A DNA stretch of 64,000 nucleotides from Geosiphon pyriformis (lineage: Eukaryota; Glomeromycota; Glomeromycetes; Archaeosporales; Geosiphonaceae): the NCBI GenBank assembly GCA_016748015.1, contig JAAOMT010000094.1:190520-254519 (forward strand), read 5' to 3'. Positions 44,183 to 56,447 of this stretch are shown here, piece by piece. The position numbers were made by a program, and so were the translations under genes. Position 1 is the first letter of the stretch, and the number at the start of each line of letters is the position of its first letter. Under the pieces are notes generated by a model, which ran no database searches, was not told the origin of the DNA, and worked only from the letters and a program-made list of their open reading frames with translations.

Positions 44183-45560
44183 TTATCTTCTTCTTTTTAA
44201 TATTGAGCTCTGTTGAAATTTTCACTTTGAATTAAGTTTATTATTTCTTTTTTTAATATTGTTTGTTTAATTTTGTTCCTTATTTTTTTATATTAAGAGT
44301 TGTTTATTCTTTTCTACTGGTTAACAGTTATTGTTTCTATTTCTTGGTGTAATAGTATTTCTGGATAGTTTTAAAATATAGTGTGTAGTTGGTAAATTGT
44401 TTTAATGTATATTCTTTAATTTGTTTTTTTTCCAATAAAATTTTCAATCTGTTGTATTATTTTTTGATTGAATATTTTTTTGAATTTATTGATGTATAAT
44501 TCCTGAATATTCAGCTTTTGTTTCAATTAATAATAGCAGTATGCTACTGGAAGTTGTTCTATTTATAGCTTCTAATTTTTTTTATTAGTTTTTTTATTAA
44601 AATTATTTTTGGTATTTTTCCAAAAGTGTTTTTTACTTTTTCTATAATTTTATCTAACCAATACTTTGTTTGGTTCTGTGGTTACTGATATGGGGTTATT
44701 TTTGTTTTTCTTTCTTTTTTTGTGTTTTAATAGCAAATTGTTTGGTGGTTAATAACAATTTCTATGTTTAGTTGTTGTTAATTTATGGCTTGAAATAATT
44801 GTTGAGCTATTAAATGAATGTGGTTTGAAATTTCTATCTTTTATTATTGTTGTTATTGTGTTTATTATGTCTTTATATACTATTTTTGTAAATCAATTTG
44901 ATATGTTTGTATTAATAATTATGATTGATTTTAGATTTTATGGAATCTTATTCAGTTGGATTAGTATTTATTATACTTTCAATTGTGAAATATTACTGGT
45001 AGATAATAATACTATATTGTAATATAATTTCAGTCAATCTCTATGTGCTGCTTTAGCTAAGATTTTGTTGTCTTATCTTAGTTTATAAGCTTTATTTCTT
45101 AGAATTTCTTCAATGTGAAATGGTCTATTCTATTTAGAGTCAAATTTTTTACTCTATTGTTTTTCTACTTTGATATAATATAAAAGTATTTTGTTTTCAA
45201 TCTTAAATTCAAGTGGTTTATTTGGTAATTGATTATTATGTCATTTTTTTTGTTTTTTTTGTAATTTTTGAATGTTATCAGCTGCTTTTCATCTTTTGCT
45301 TTCCAAAGTTTTTATTAATTTGTATGTTTTTTTTAGCAATGGTTTTTGGAAGTTGGCTTCTGTTATTGGTTTTATTAGATATGTGTTAATATTTATTTTA
45401 ACTGATAATGTTGCTATTCTACTATAAACAAGTTCAAATAGTATTACATATGTAATATCTTGCTTTATTGTTTAATAAACAAATAATACTAATAATATAA
45501 ACAAATTTTATTCATCTTGGTTTTTTTGGCTAATCTTGGCTATTGTTTTACACAATGTTC
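44183..45560 (-). pseudogene. integrase end, GPY/F and 3' ORF of the chimera (G family part)
   Basis: On the minus strand RTLCKTIAKISQKNQDE (about 45556-45505) matches NRTLCEAIAKLSQENQDE of G2 integrase. The GPY/F part lies at about 45260-45050 and the extra 3' ORF at 44830-44190. It has many stops. The upstream boundary at about 45555 is the recombination point with the family N gag. Confidence 0.65.
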
Positions 45561-47002
45561 TGGAATTTCACAATAATGACAACTTTGGTTTTGACTGTTT
45601 AATAATAATGAGTAGTTGTTTTGGTTTTGTTATTGTGGTGACTGATATTTTTGTGGTTGTTGATTTTGTTGGTTGGTAAAATAGTTTTCAATTTTCTTTG
45701 TAAATTGGTCAATTTTTTTTTCCACTGTTGAGCTGGTTTTTCCAATAGCAAGATTCACAAGTTTGGTATAATTTGCTTCTTTTATTGCTATTTCATAGTT
45801 TTTTGCATGTCTAATAGCTGTTAAGTCTTTTGGAGCATGTGGGTGAACTTTTCTGATTAATTTGTCTTTTAATCCTGCTATAAACTGATCTAGAATCTGG
45901 CATTATAATAATAGTTATTGGTTTTCAATTGTCAAATTTGTCTAAAAAGTTTATTAAATCTCCCAAGATAAATTATGACAGTTTTAAATGTTTCTTGCTT
46001 AATATTGTGAAAGCAATTTTAGAGAGTAATAGAGGTGTTGTTGTCAGTAAATTGTTATAAGAAAGCATTTTTGAATGCTTACCAGTTTTCAAATGGTTCT
46101 TCTAAGTTTTCAAACTATTTTTCTGTAGTTCTTTAAAAAAAGTATGGGATAACTTTCAACATTCTTGCTGCTGTCTATTTATTTGCATCTCCTGCTTTCT
46201 GGACTTTGTCAAGTCATTCTTGAGAGCTGGTATTATTATCTTCACCAGTGAATTCTGGAATCTTTGCAATATAAGCAGTTGTCATTTTTTTTTTATTTTC
46301 TGTAATTTCTTCTTGTTTTGATTCAGTTTCTTTACTTTCTAAGTTCTCTGAATAATTACTTTCATTTTCTTGTAAGTAATCAATAATATTGGTGCTGGTT
46401 GATATAGGTTCTTGTTGTTGAATAGGACTTTTGGGTGACTGAAAATCTTCTAGTCATAAGAAATAGATAAGTAGTAAATTTGGTGTTTGTGGTTAAGCAA
46501 ATAAAATTGGAAATGGTGTGACAGAAAGTGGAAGTTTGGTGCTGGTTCCTTGTTCTGAAGTTTGTAAGTGTTTTGTAGTTATTTTTGGTGTCTTTAGAGT
46601 GTTTGGAGTGGTGCTTAAGTGTTGCTTCAGTTTTTGTTTGCCTTTGCTGCTTGTTTCTGTTTCTAATTTAAAGTTAATAAAATATTTAGACTGTACTGAA
46701 TATTTTTTTTTGCAATACTAGATAATGTTAAAATTAAGTTCTTGGAAGTAAGTAGCAAGTATTTCACTGTTAAGGTCTTCAGTTCCCAATCATAAATAGT
46801 GCACTAAATTATTGTAGAAATTGCTTCTAACTTCTGAGATGTTGTAATTTCTAAGAAGATAATTGTTAATGCAGTTTTCAATATACTGGTAAAATGTCCT
46901 CTTAACAATTTCAATTCCGTCTGGAATGTTGAATCTCTGCTTGCAATAGATGTAAATTGACTGGTAATACTTTAGAGTTGTTGTATCTGGTGTGATTACC
47001 AT
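45557..47002 (-). pseudogene. gag of Ty3 family N (5' part of the chimera)
   Basis: On the minus strand it begins MVITPDTTTLKYYQSIYIYC (47002) and contains a Pro/Thr-rich spacer. The gag domain lies near 46280-45700 (FTGEDNNTSSQEWLDKVQKA; LQKNSLKTWKNH), ending in a zinc knuckle start CHYCEIPEHC (45581-45552). This gag differs from that of G1/G2/G3. Its protease and everything after are absent here. Confidence 0.65.
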
Positions 47003-47047
47003 TTTGAAGTTGTTATTGCTGTGTTATTTCCATAAGAGAGCACCAAA

Positions 47048-48020
47048 TATTACTGAAGGTTTTTGGTCTCTTTTCTTGAATGTTGTTAATTTCTGTTTGC
47101 TGTAAATTCACGTTTTCTAGAAGTAGTTGAACCTCCAATAACTGAATTTATTTTCAAATTATCTCTTATAATTTGAACTGCTGAGCTTATAAATAGAATA
47201 GCCAATTTCATGCCAGTTACTTGTGTAGTTACATTGTAGTAAATGTCAACTCTTGTCCAAGAATTGCTTATCTAGAAGCTTACTAAAAATGTGTAGTTAC
47301 TTTGCTGTAAAAGTCAACTCTTCTACAGAAATCTTGTCTGTAGACTACTCTAATAATTATAATAAGAAAAAAATAAAAAAAATAAAAAAAAAATAAAAAA
47401 AATAGAATTGTGTTAAGAGAAATGTTTCTTATCCAGGCCTGAAATCACTAACAAATTACTGAAATTGGTAGCTAATTAATTTCAAAATGTTAGTTGTGTT
47501 GAGAGAATTTCAAGTGTAATAATCAATAGATTTGGTTTTCGAATATTTAATTTTTATTTGAAATATATAAAAGGTAATTTGTTCCAATTAAGATATTTAA
47601 AGTAAAATACTATGATAAGATACTATAAGAAGATATATTTTCTTGAAGAGAGAAGCTCTTTTTTTATACAACTTTTTGTAGTACTAGTCTTTGAACTTGC
47701 ACTTTTCTCTTTGCTTTAATTTTGGTAAACTAGAAATACATTTTAGCAAATTACAAGTTATTTCACTAAACTATTAATTATTTCGGCCAATTTTTCATTA
47801 ATTTCGGCGAATTTTGACTATATTAAATAGTTCAGAGTATTGTGTAATTTGATCATCTTAATTTCTATGGTACAAATTGAATTATTGGTTAAATGATGAT
47901 AATTGCTAATTTGATTAAATAATAGATAATAATTGAAATAATAATTATATATGTTAATTAATAATAAAAATTATGAGGGTAATTTTATGCTAATTAATAG
48001 CTAAAACTCTACTGGTAATA
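47048..48020 (-). repeat. family N LTR, 5' LTR of the chimera
   Basis: On the minus strand it starts TATTACCAGTAG and ends CCTTCAGTAATA, directly followed by TTTGGTGCTCTC. It aligns with the solo LTR at 9191-10200 over its whole length, with fewer tandem units near 47715-47825. Confidence 0.8.
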
Positions 48021-48280
48021 CTGGTAAAAAACTCATGAAACAAGAATAAAAAACTTAAAAATAACTTATTAAAAAGGCATAACTGTCAAAATAAACCAGC
48101 CACCACACTAAAAACAGAAATTGGAAAAAATCATCAATTAAATTTCTGTTTATTATACAAAAAACTTAATTAAAACTTTCAAATTACAAAATTTTCAGAA
48201 ATCATTATTATTAATAGCTATTGTACACCAAGTTACAAGTTTGTTATTTGTTCTAACATCCTAAATAATTATTTGTAATA
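48021..48280 (+). repeat. 3' remnant of the G3 5' LTR
   Basis: CTGGTAAAAAACTCATGAAA onward aligns with G1 19115-19398 and ends TTTGTAATA directly before TTTGGTGCTCCCTGT (primer-binding-like, 48281-48295). Confidence 0.75.
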
Positions 48281-48344
48281 TTTGGTGCTCCCTGTAAAGC
48301 ATAATTTAACAGAAAACCAACACCAATATTAACTATCTGAAAAA

Positions 48345-50240
48345 ATAGCAGACCAAAAAATCATAAGAGAAAATCACTTAAAATTTATAAAATTTTTATT
48401 TTAACATTAACAAACTCATCTTGAACTAACAAATAATTATTGGCCAGTAAAATTACCCTTCAACTTCTACATTAACAAAAAAATTATATATTACTTAAAA
48501 GGCCAAGAAAATCTAAAAACTGCTATCAGAAATTTTTACAGTAAGCTACTACAACACACTAGTCTTTCACAAAATTATAGTTTTGCTTCAATAATTACAA
48601 AGATAAATTATGAGATCAAAACTTATACCAAACAGAGATTTTTTATTATTTTTGTAGACAAAAAAAAAATACAAATTCTAGCAGAAATACCAAGAAAAAT
48701 ACAACTGTTTACTTAAAAGAAATCAAGAGTTATTTCATCTATTAATTTATCATATTATCATATATCAAAAGCATTATTCAGATAACATTAACAGCCACAC
48801 TTACATCAAAAACACTATTATCTAAAGTACTATTTTAAAATAATCAGGAAAAAACCAAATTATTAGAAATCTATAGCAATTTCTTTGAAAGATTTAAATT
48901 GTAACCAAAAATTTTATCAAAACTTTAATCACTACTACTACAACCAAATTTCGAATTTACCAGTAATTGGACAAACACCAATTCGAAAAAAAATGAAAAC
49001 AGTAATCAGAAAAATAATAATCAAAATCCAATCTCAAATAATCTGGAAAGCCTAATTCCAATTGTTTAAACTTAACAAAACCTGAATAATTTAAACTCTA
49101 CTCCTATTTTTTAACAAGACTTATCTTCAATTATTTCAATTAATTAACTATTAGTAATACTAATTACTATTCAATAACAACTATAACAATTAATACTTGT
49201 ATCAATGGTCTATGTACCAATTACCAAATTAAAAAAATTTACTAGCAAAGAAGACAATGTCTAAACATAGCTAAATAATGTGGCAAAAGCCATCACAACT
49301 AATAAATAAAATAATACCAGAGCTTTTTAAGTCATCTTATATTTCTTACAAGATATTGCAGATTTGTGGTATCAGAATTTAGTAAACAAGTCCAAACTTT
49401 TAATGCATTTAAAGTCATGTTTTTACAATACTTCAGTAATTATAATAGTATTAACTGTCTATTAATTAAGTTTATTATTATTAAATAAGATGATAATGAA
49501 GCAGTTACTACTTATTTAAGATGCTTCCACAAAAATCTGTATTAAATTCAAGCTATTTATACTGACTATTTTACAGCACCACAGATTTTAAATTAATATA
49601 TTTATGGATTATATAATAGTTTGTTATAACAGGTATGCTTATTATACTTAAATACTCTCTAAAACACAATTACACATGTCAGAAATTTTGAATTGACAGA
49701 ACTTAAAACCAATTATGTTTAAGCTGTTAACTTAGTAATAAATAAATTATTTGAACTAAATTCTAAGCTAAAACAATTTAGTCATTCAATTAACCAAAAA
49801 TTAGAAAAATACTTAGCTAATAATCTAACAATCTATTAATTTTTTTAATGTCACAACAGTTCAAAAAATTCCAATTACTTTTAAAATTAGTTGCATCTAT
49901 TATTATCATTAACAAATCAATTGTGGCAGCAAAAAATACATATTTGTTATTACTGTAATAAACAATAATACTTAAAAATAGACTGTAGGACAAGATTAAA
50001 TAACTAATAATCAGAAAATCAATATTGAAATTCTGATTGCAGGTTTCAAACTCCAAACTATATTAACAACTTGTTATTAAAACTATATTAACAACAAATT
50101 TTATATGCATTAATAATACAACTTTCAATATACTTACTATCAATTTATTAAGCACCTGTATTAATAATCTATCAATCACTACAGCCACAAATAATTTATC
50201 AATTCTAACAAACTCAGATGCCAAATTCCAGTCCAAATTA
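48345..50240 (+). pseudogene. G3 gag, heavily degenerate
   Basis: Fragments align in order with G1 and G2 gag: the N-terminal domain near 48370, the main domain near 49203 (MVYVPITKLKKFTSKEDN) and a decayed knuckle near 49946 (CYYC retained, His position read as Tyr, final Cys retained). Stops are frequent. Confidence 0.65.
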
Positions 50241-50379
50241 CCAATAGAAATTAAAGACTAAAGATTACTCACATTTAACAAAATTAAAGATTAATAATAA
50301 TTATACATCAATTGATTCTTAATTAATCAAACCAACTATTAGAATTATGTTCAAAAAATTTAGAAAATAGATATGCTTA

Positions 50380-50930
50380 ATAATCTCAGAAATCACAATA
50401 CTTAACTCATTAAAAATCAACAAATTACTTACCAACAATATTTTATTAATGATTGTTACCAAAAACAAATTACTTGTTATTATATTTCTTTTTAAATTAG
50501 AAAAATTATCAACAATATTTTTATTTGGTAAAGCTGTCTTTGATACCAAACTTATTATTGTTATGTACACAGACATAAAAGTTAATAACCAATCTATTAA
50601 ACTTATTCTTAATAGTAATTTAGCAGACAGTATTATCACATAACAACTTATAAACCAATTAGGTTACTAAGTTAATTAAGCTGTTAGCATTAGAATTATT
50701 ACTGCTAATAAAATAACAAAAACTTTTATTAATAAAATTAACAATTTTTTATTTAAAATCAATAGTATTATTGTGCTAATTAAAGTTTTTATTATGAAAA
50801 CTACATAATACTAAGCTTTTATTAATAATAACTGGCTGTTCAAACCAATATTGTATTTGACTAAAATACTTAAAAGCTTTAATTAATATTTAATAATTAG
50901 CATATTCAAGTATTTATTATCTGTAATTAC
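50380..50930 (+). pseudogene. G3 protease region, degenerate
   Basis: MIVTKNKLLVIIFLFKLEKL at 50449 through MYTDIKVNNQSIKLILNSNL aligns with G2 29484-29690. The Asp-Ser-Gly site reads Asn-Ser-Asn. It continues after stops to about 50930. Confidence 0.65.
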
Positions 50931-50939
50931 TTTAAAACT

Positions 50940-53550
50940 TTTATAAAAAAGCAATTATTGATTAAGTTAGAAAAAAAAAGAAAAAAACCTATTTGGAAAG
51001 CCTATTAAGTTTCATAGACTAACAATGAATACAACAAACTATTATTAATATTTTTTTGGAATAACAAAAAAAAAAAAAGGACAAATTACAAGCTATTATT
51101 TTTACAAAAGAAACAACCAACAGTTGACATATCTCATATTTAATTTTGAAGCCAAGAAAACAACTACTTTATATTTTATTTAAGTACAAAAATTGTAAAA
51201 AGAAGCTTTTATTCAAAGAATACTATAAAACATATATCTGTTATTATTGTTAAGTATATTGTTATAGTTGAAACCTATACTTTTTATTAATTATCACATA
51301 TATTAGCCACTGATGTTACATAATTAGCCATTCTATTTTTAGATAGTGATCATTGACTTGATCAATAATCTGACTATTAATCTAATTATTAATTTAGTCT
51401 TTGACCTGATCATTACTATTTTTGATAATTATATAAGCAATGAATCTTTTAGCTATAAAAATACATATAAAAATCAAAGAAAAAAAAGAAATAAAATAAC
51501 AACTTTATCACAATCCTTCTCTTCTTGCTAATTTCTCTTTTCTTACCTTCAAGTATCTGAACATCTTAAAAATAAAAAATTACTTATTGGTTATTCCCTA
51601 CTTTTTTTCTGAAACATGTAATTATAGTATTTAAAGATTATTAAATAAAATATAACTGAAGAGTACATCTGATACTTGATATTGAATTCTAAGAGTGCTG
51701 ATGTGAGACATAAAATTATACCAGTGTGTGATCATTTGTTAACAGTACAAACTATTCCTTTACTTTCAAATTCCCTAGTTATCTTTTAAAAAGTATAACA
51801 ACTGAGATATTTTATGAGACTGATCTTGTACATTGAATCCATACTCATTTAATTTGCTCTTTGAAGTTGAATTCTTTTTGATTCTTTTTATTATCTTACA
51901 ATCCTGTTTTCTTTTGCTATTTGTTAGCTTGTTACTTCAACTCGTAACAATATTATTAAAAATGCTTTGGATATTTAAAATAATAAAGAAAATAGGACAA
52001 TAAGCCATGTCTTACTTGTGGAAAAACACTATTCAATAAAAAAATATGGAATAACATTTTTGGTTAAAAAAAAATATACAACATATTATATTAATACATG
52101 ATTTTTATTAACAATTGGATAAACAGAGAAATGCCATTTAATGTTGCATAGAACAAAACTCTCTCATATTTAAACAGTTACCCATACAATGAAAACAAAA
52201 TCTGACAAATGGCAAGTACCAAAGTTAAAAACACTTCATTTAATAAGATATTAACAATTTTTCTAAATTCAAATATTTTTATTGATATTATAAACAATTC
52301 AAAACAATTTTATAAACACTATTAAGATCTAGCATTCACTAAAAAAGAGCAAAAACAGCATTTAGAACAATTAAATATTAAATTTTATAAACATTACCTA
52401 ATTTTTAGCAACTTCAAATATTGTGATAATTGTAATCTTATTTACAATTTATTATCATGTATGCTTTATTTAATCCACAAAAAAAAAGAATTAATCAGCA
52501 GTTGTATTTTAGAATCAGAATTAAAACTCAATCTCAATTCAAACTTTAATAATAATGACAATAATAGTTTTAATATCATCCATAATGACAACAATAATAA
52601 TAACAATTCAAACTCTAATTCCAACTTTGAACAATATATTACACTTTTAGATTTTTCAAAAAAGCAAAAACTTAAATAATTCAGCAATAATGATGAAAAT
52701 ATTATGTTTAAACATGTACATAATATTAACACAGAGTTTAATTTTAGATACTCAAAGAAAACTGCTATCAGATTGGAATCTTATTTATATACTAGCATAA
52801 ATTTAAAATTAATATTGGAAATTTTAACAATAACAATAGTTTAATTAATGTTTAAATCTAGTTTAATAGAAAAAAAAATTAATATTAGAAAAAAAATAAT
52901 TGATACAAGATATATAAGAAATATTATTGCAATATTACAAAATGAATCAGAAAAAACATATACAATAAAACCAAATAAAAAGATAATATTTCTGCTTTTG
53001 ATAAAAATAATTCAGTTAATATTAATAAAAACAAAAGAAAAATTAGAAATAACAGCAAAAGAGATAAATGGATTTGAATTTATAAGTAGAATAGAAATAC
53101 TAATTAATATAATAGAAAAAAAAACCATTGATTAGAAAAAAATTATTTCTATCAACCAATTAATTTTTATTCTATTATATAACTAATATCTATTAATTAT
53201 AGAGAGCAAAGTAAAAAATCAACCCCAAATTTTTGAAATAAAACTTATTATTTGTAAATTAAGAAAAATTGCCATTACCAATCTTTTCATACTAGCCAAA
53301 AACCATAAACATATTAAGAATCTAATACACAATACAATCAAAGATCCAATAAAAATACTAAGTAAAACTATTATTAGATACTTAAATACTAAAGTTAAAA
53401 ATTAAGTATTTATTACCATTTCAGATTTTCTATAACTTTGTGAATATGTAGATATTACAGTACAAATTATTTACATATAAAAAAATATTATTTGCTATAA
53501 CCAAAACAATTAAAGCAAATAAACTTAGAAAACTTAAATCTATTTTAATG
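50940..53550 (+). pseudogene. G3 linker and dUTPase-like region (split by the TIR element)
   Basis: Outside the TIR element it aligns with the G2 linker. 51960-52090 has PCLTCGK-like and KMWNNI-like remnants of the cysteine cluster; 52500-52640 is an Asn/Ser-rich stretch. The dUTPase-like part (about 52720-53100) keeps EFNFRY, FKSSLIEKKINIRKKIIDTR and ARG/KEINGF-like positions. Conserved glycines and acidic residues are mostly lost. Confidence 0.6.
51261..51948. mobile_element. 688-bp non-coding element with terminal inverted repeats
   Basis: The left end GTTATAGTTGAA and right end TTCAACTCGTAAC are inverted repeats (GTTA, then GTTGAA). Flanking TATATT and AATATT align to the same six host positions (TATGCC in G2 30416-30421), a likely target duplication. 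G3 linker sequence, including the cysteine cluster, is split by it and resumes with AAAAATGCTTTGG. It has no convincing ORF, so it looks like a MITE. Superfamily undetermined. Confidence 0.6.
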
Positions 53551-53559
53551 TATACAAAT

Positions 53560-55719
53560 TAAGCTATTATTAAACAATTTTACTTATATTTTTACAAGTA
53601 AAAACGAATTTGGCAGAACTGATATCATTCAATATCAAATTAAAACTAAAGATACAATGTTAATTAACAGAGAGCATATTGAATATCATCTACTAGTTAT
53701 AAGATTATTTGTTAAAAAATTAATTAAATATTAGACAATAGATTAATTTAACTATTAATAAATTCATAGTTATCACCAGTAGTATTCATTTGGAAGAAAA
53801 ATAGAAAGATTTTTTTTTGTGTGAATTATAAAAAACTCAACAATATTACTTATAAAAACAATTATCTAATTTCATAAATCCAAAAATTATTTGATGCTTT
53901 TAGAAGAAAAAAATAATTTTCTATACTGAATTTAAACAGTATTACAGATAATTATTTGGAGTCTGAAAACAAATAACAAATCTGTAACTTGGTGCTCAAT
54001 AGCAGAATAGTTGGTAATAATATCTGAAAGTTTTTGTGATCTAAAAATTTTGGTTGAGTCTTTTGTATAATGAACAGAGATTTAATGTTAATATCTTGGT
54101 GTGATGTTTTTAGTTTTCTTACCCAACCCTCAAGTTGGTATGTTTTGGTGTTTGTAGCCTTCTGGAATGGTTATTCTGTCAAAATTTTTTTTTCAGTGTA
54201 ATGGCCAATTTATTTTGGCAGTTGTGCTTTTTTGGTAAGTTATTTATTAATTTATAAATTTTATACTCTTATTTTTAAGTCTTTTATTAGGCTATCCTTG
54301 ATGTCAATTACTCAGCACTTAATTTTTTTTAATCAATTTAGTAAACAACAAAAGAAAATAAAATAAAGAAATAAAGAAAATAAAATAAGAAATAAGAAAT
54401 AAGTGTCCTGTCAATAGCCGTGATTAAGAGCTATTGTGTCAGCAGATTAAGTAGTGGATAATAACATGGATTTGAAAATAATAAATAATTTTATTAATAT
54501 GGGAATGATTTCATTTCAAGTTATAGTATTCTATCTTTTGAAGAAAGGGTATTGTTCTAAATTAATAAAACTTTATTGAATTCTCTAGAAATTGCTTTTT
54601 TTGCTTTTAATATTCTTGCTATATATACATAAATTTTATTATACAAAATTCCTTAAATTTTTCAATTCTTTAGCCAAGAATCCTGGAATTTTTGGCATCT
54701 TGTAATTTCTTATACAGGAATTCTGTAATTCTGAAATCCTGCAATTTCTCTAAAAAGAATTCTAGAATTCCACTTTTACTACATCTATTTTGATTGGCTA
54801 ATTTATGTACTAATATATAATTTTTATATTCTATAAGTAACAACAATAATTACTGACAAGTAGTCATAAATTTACTCAATAAAAAAAAACAGTATTTACT
54901 ACTAAAGAAAAGAACTTTGAATTTAATATTATGTCTTTTGGCTTAACTAATGTTCCAGTTACTTTTCAATAACTTATAAAAGTTGTTTATACTAGACTAT
55001 TATAAAAATCAATAATAGTTTACTTAAATAATACCAACATGTTTTTCAAAACATTTAATAACTATTTTCATTATTTCTAACAAGTATTTAAAAGATTAAA
55101 AAAAGCAGAATTAAAATTAAATACTATCAAATGTTTCTTTAGAAAAACTAAATTCAAGTTTTTGGAACATATTATTAGCAAAGATAATATTAAAACAGAT
55201 TCAAATAAAATTGAAATAGTTAAAAACTTTTTGGTATTAATAAACTTGACAGAATTAAAAACATTTTTGGGATTTGCTAGATATTATCATTATTTCATTC
55301 AAAATTTCTCCAAATTGGTTCAATCACTATACCAATTTCAAGCAAAAAACACCAAATATAAATAAACTAAAAAACAACAAAAAGCTTTTAATATATTAAG
55401 AAAAAAGTTTATTTAAGCTTTAGTATTAATCTATTCAAATTACAACAAGTTATTTATTATTACTATAAATACATTAGGCCAAGCATTAAGAATAGTATTA
55501 TTACAAAAAAAATTAAATAGACAAAAACATCTAGTAATATATATTAGCTGAAATTTGAGTTTAATTAAAAAAAACTATGAAACTTCAGCACTAAAATATT
55601 AAGCTATCTATTAGACTATTATGAAATAGAAAAAATACTTAAATCAAAAGTTTGATGTATATACTAATTACAAAAAATTAACATTAATCTAGAAGTAAAA
55701 ATTTGAAGATAATTGTTAT
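53560..55719 (+). pseudogene. G3 RT and RNase H (split by an inverted solo LTR)
   Basis: RT begins near 53575 (LLNNFTYIFTSKNEFGRTDI), is interrupted at 53940-54842 within LDLDSGYW, and resumes NNY, stop, QVVINL. The catalytic box reads YLNN (near 55020). 55162-55365 is the best-preserved stretch and matches G2 32770-32990. RNase H follows and is cut at 55720 by a family S LTR in the same short stretch where G1 reads KFEDNCHIRWK. Confidence 0.7.
53940..54842 (-). mobile_element. solo LTR of G2 type, inverted, inside G3 RT
   Basis: The plus strand starts TATTACAGATAATT (inverse of the ATCTGTAACA end) and ends CTATAAGTAACA (inverse of TGTTACTCATAG). Flanks ACAG (53936-53939) and ACAA (54843-54846) form a 4-bp duplication with one G/A change. 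It includes inverted GAATTCC units near 54640-54775. G3 RT reads through if it is removed. Confidence 0.82.
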
Positions 55720-56447
55720 TGTTACGGTTTAAGAATTTAGCAAAAAGAATCATAAAAATAATACAAACTATTTAATCATAATATAGCACAGTAATAATCT
55801 TAGAAAGGTAATAATTAACATAGTAGCAAACACCATCTCGCAATAGTGGCAAGCACCAGTTCACAATAGCAGCCAACACCAACTGGTGATAGCAGCAAGC
55901 ACCAGGTTAAAATATCAAAAAGAAAGTATTTTCTCGTAGAACTACAAACATGTATATATACAGTAGTTTTAATATTGGGAAAGAATCAATCAAGTAATAA
56001 AAATCATAACTTATCAAGCAATAGATCCAATTTTATCCAACAAACTCCACTTTAAATCATACTTTNNNNNNNNNNNNNNNNNNNNNNNNNNNNNNNNNNN
56101 NNNNNNNNNNNNNNNNNNNNNNNNNNNNNNNNNNNNNNNNNNNNNNNNNNNNNNNNNNNNNNNNNNNNNNNNNNNNNATTAGAGAAACACATCAGGCAAT
56201 TGCAAGGATAGCCTCAGAGAAGACTCCAGACAGTGGGTAGATTTCAGTTCAGCCTCTGAGAAGGAGTACATAAACACACACAACAATCAAGAATTAAAGA
56301 ATAACTTACATCACAACAGTAAAAAGAAAGCCTTTAGTGTAACAGTGACATTATCACACAAATAGAATTGAGGAACTCACGAAAGACTGATTGCAATTAA
56401 AGCGGGATATCAGCAATTAAATATAACAAGAAAACCATCCCATAACA
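55720..56447 (+). mobile_element. solo LTR, family S, inside G3 RNase H, with an assembly gap
   Basis: It starts TGTTACGGTTTAAG and ends CCATCCCATAACA. Flanks TTAT (55716-55719) and TCAT (56448-56451) fit a 4-bp duplication of the host word CCAT, with C to T changes. It is less decayed than the family S copy at 16987. Positions 56066-56177 are Ns. Confidence 0.82.
56066..56177. other. assembly gap (112 Ns)
   Basis: The unknown bases fall between the AT-rich middle and the 3' third of a family S LTR. The corresponding stretch of the copy at 16987-17807 is longer (about 200 bp), so the gap size is probably an underestimate. Confidence 0.95.

Larger units (their letters stand above)
43205..48020 (-). 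mobile_element. chimeric Ty3 element with LTRs of two different families
   Basis: On the minus strand the order is family N LTR (48020-47048), primer-binding-like TTTGGTGCTC, family N gag ending in its zinc knuckle (to about 45557), then directly the end of integrase, GPY/F and 3' ORF of the G family (45560-44183), and a G1-type LTR (44182-43205). Protease, RT, RNase H and most of integrase are missing. The switch lies in the shared word AACATTGTG. The left flank ATGG and right flank CTGG resemble each other at three of four bases, but the left flank is G5 integrase and the right flank is a G3 LTR, so one clean insertion is not shown. Confidence 0.65.

Noticed and set aside
44825-45022. 65-codon hydrophobic plus-strand frame
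   Set aside because: It is the complement of the degenerate 3' ORF/GPY region of a minus-strand Ty3 element; the hydrophobicity follows from T-rich sequence.
43150-48060. Chimeric element as a single clean insertion into the G3 5' LTR
   Set aside because: The bases left of 43205 first seemed to resemble the G3 LTR, but on the minus strand they read as G5 integrase (TNELIKQFNQILYKTL). The resemblance was low-complexity chance.
51346-51531. 61-codon frame inside the TIR element
   Set aside because: It comes from short repeated TGATCA/TTAAT words in AT-rich DNA; there is no sign of a transposase.
52461-52732. Overlapping low-complexity frames on both strands
   Set aside because: They reflect the Asn/Ser-rich linker of G3 and its complement, not separate genes.
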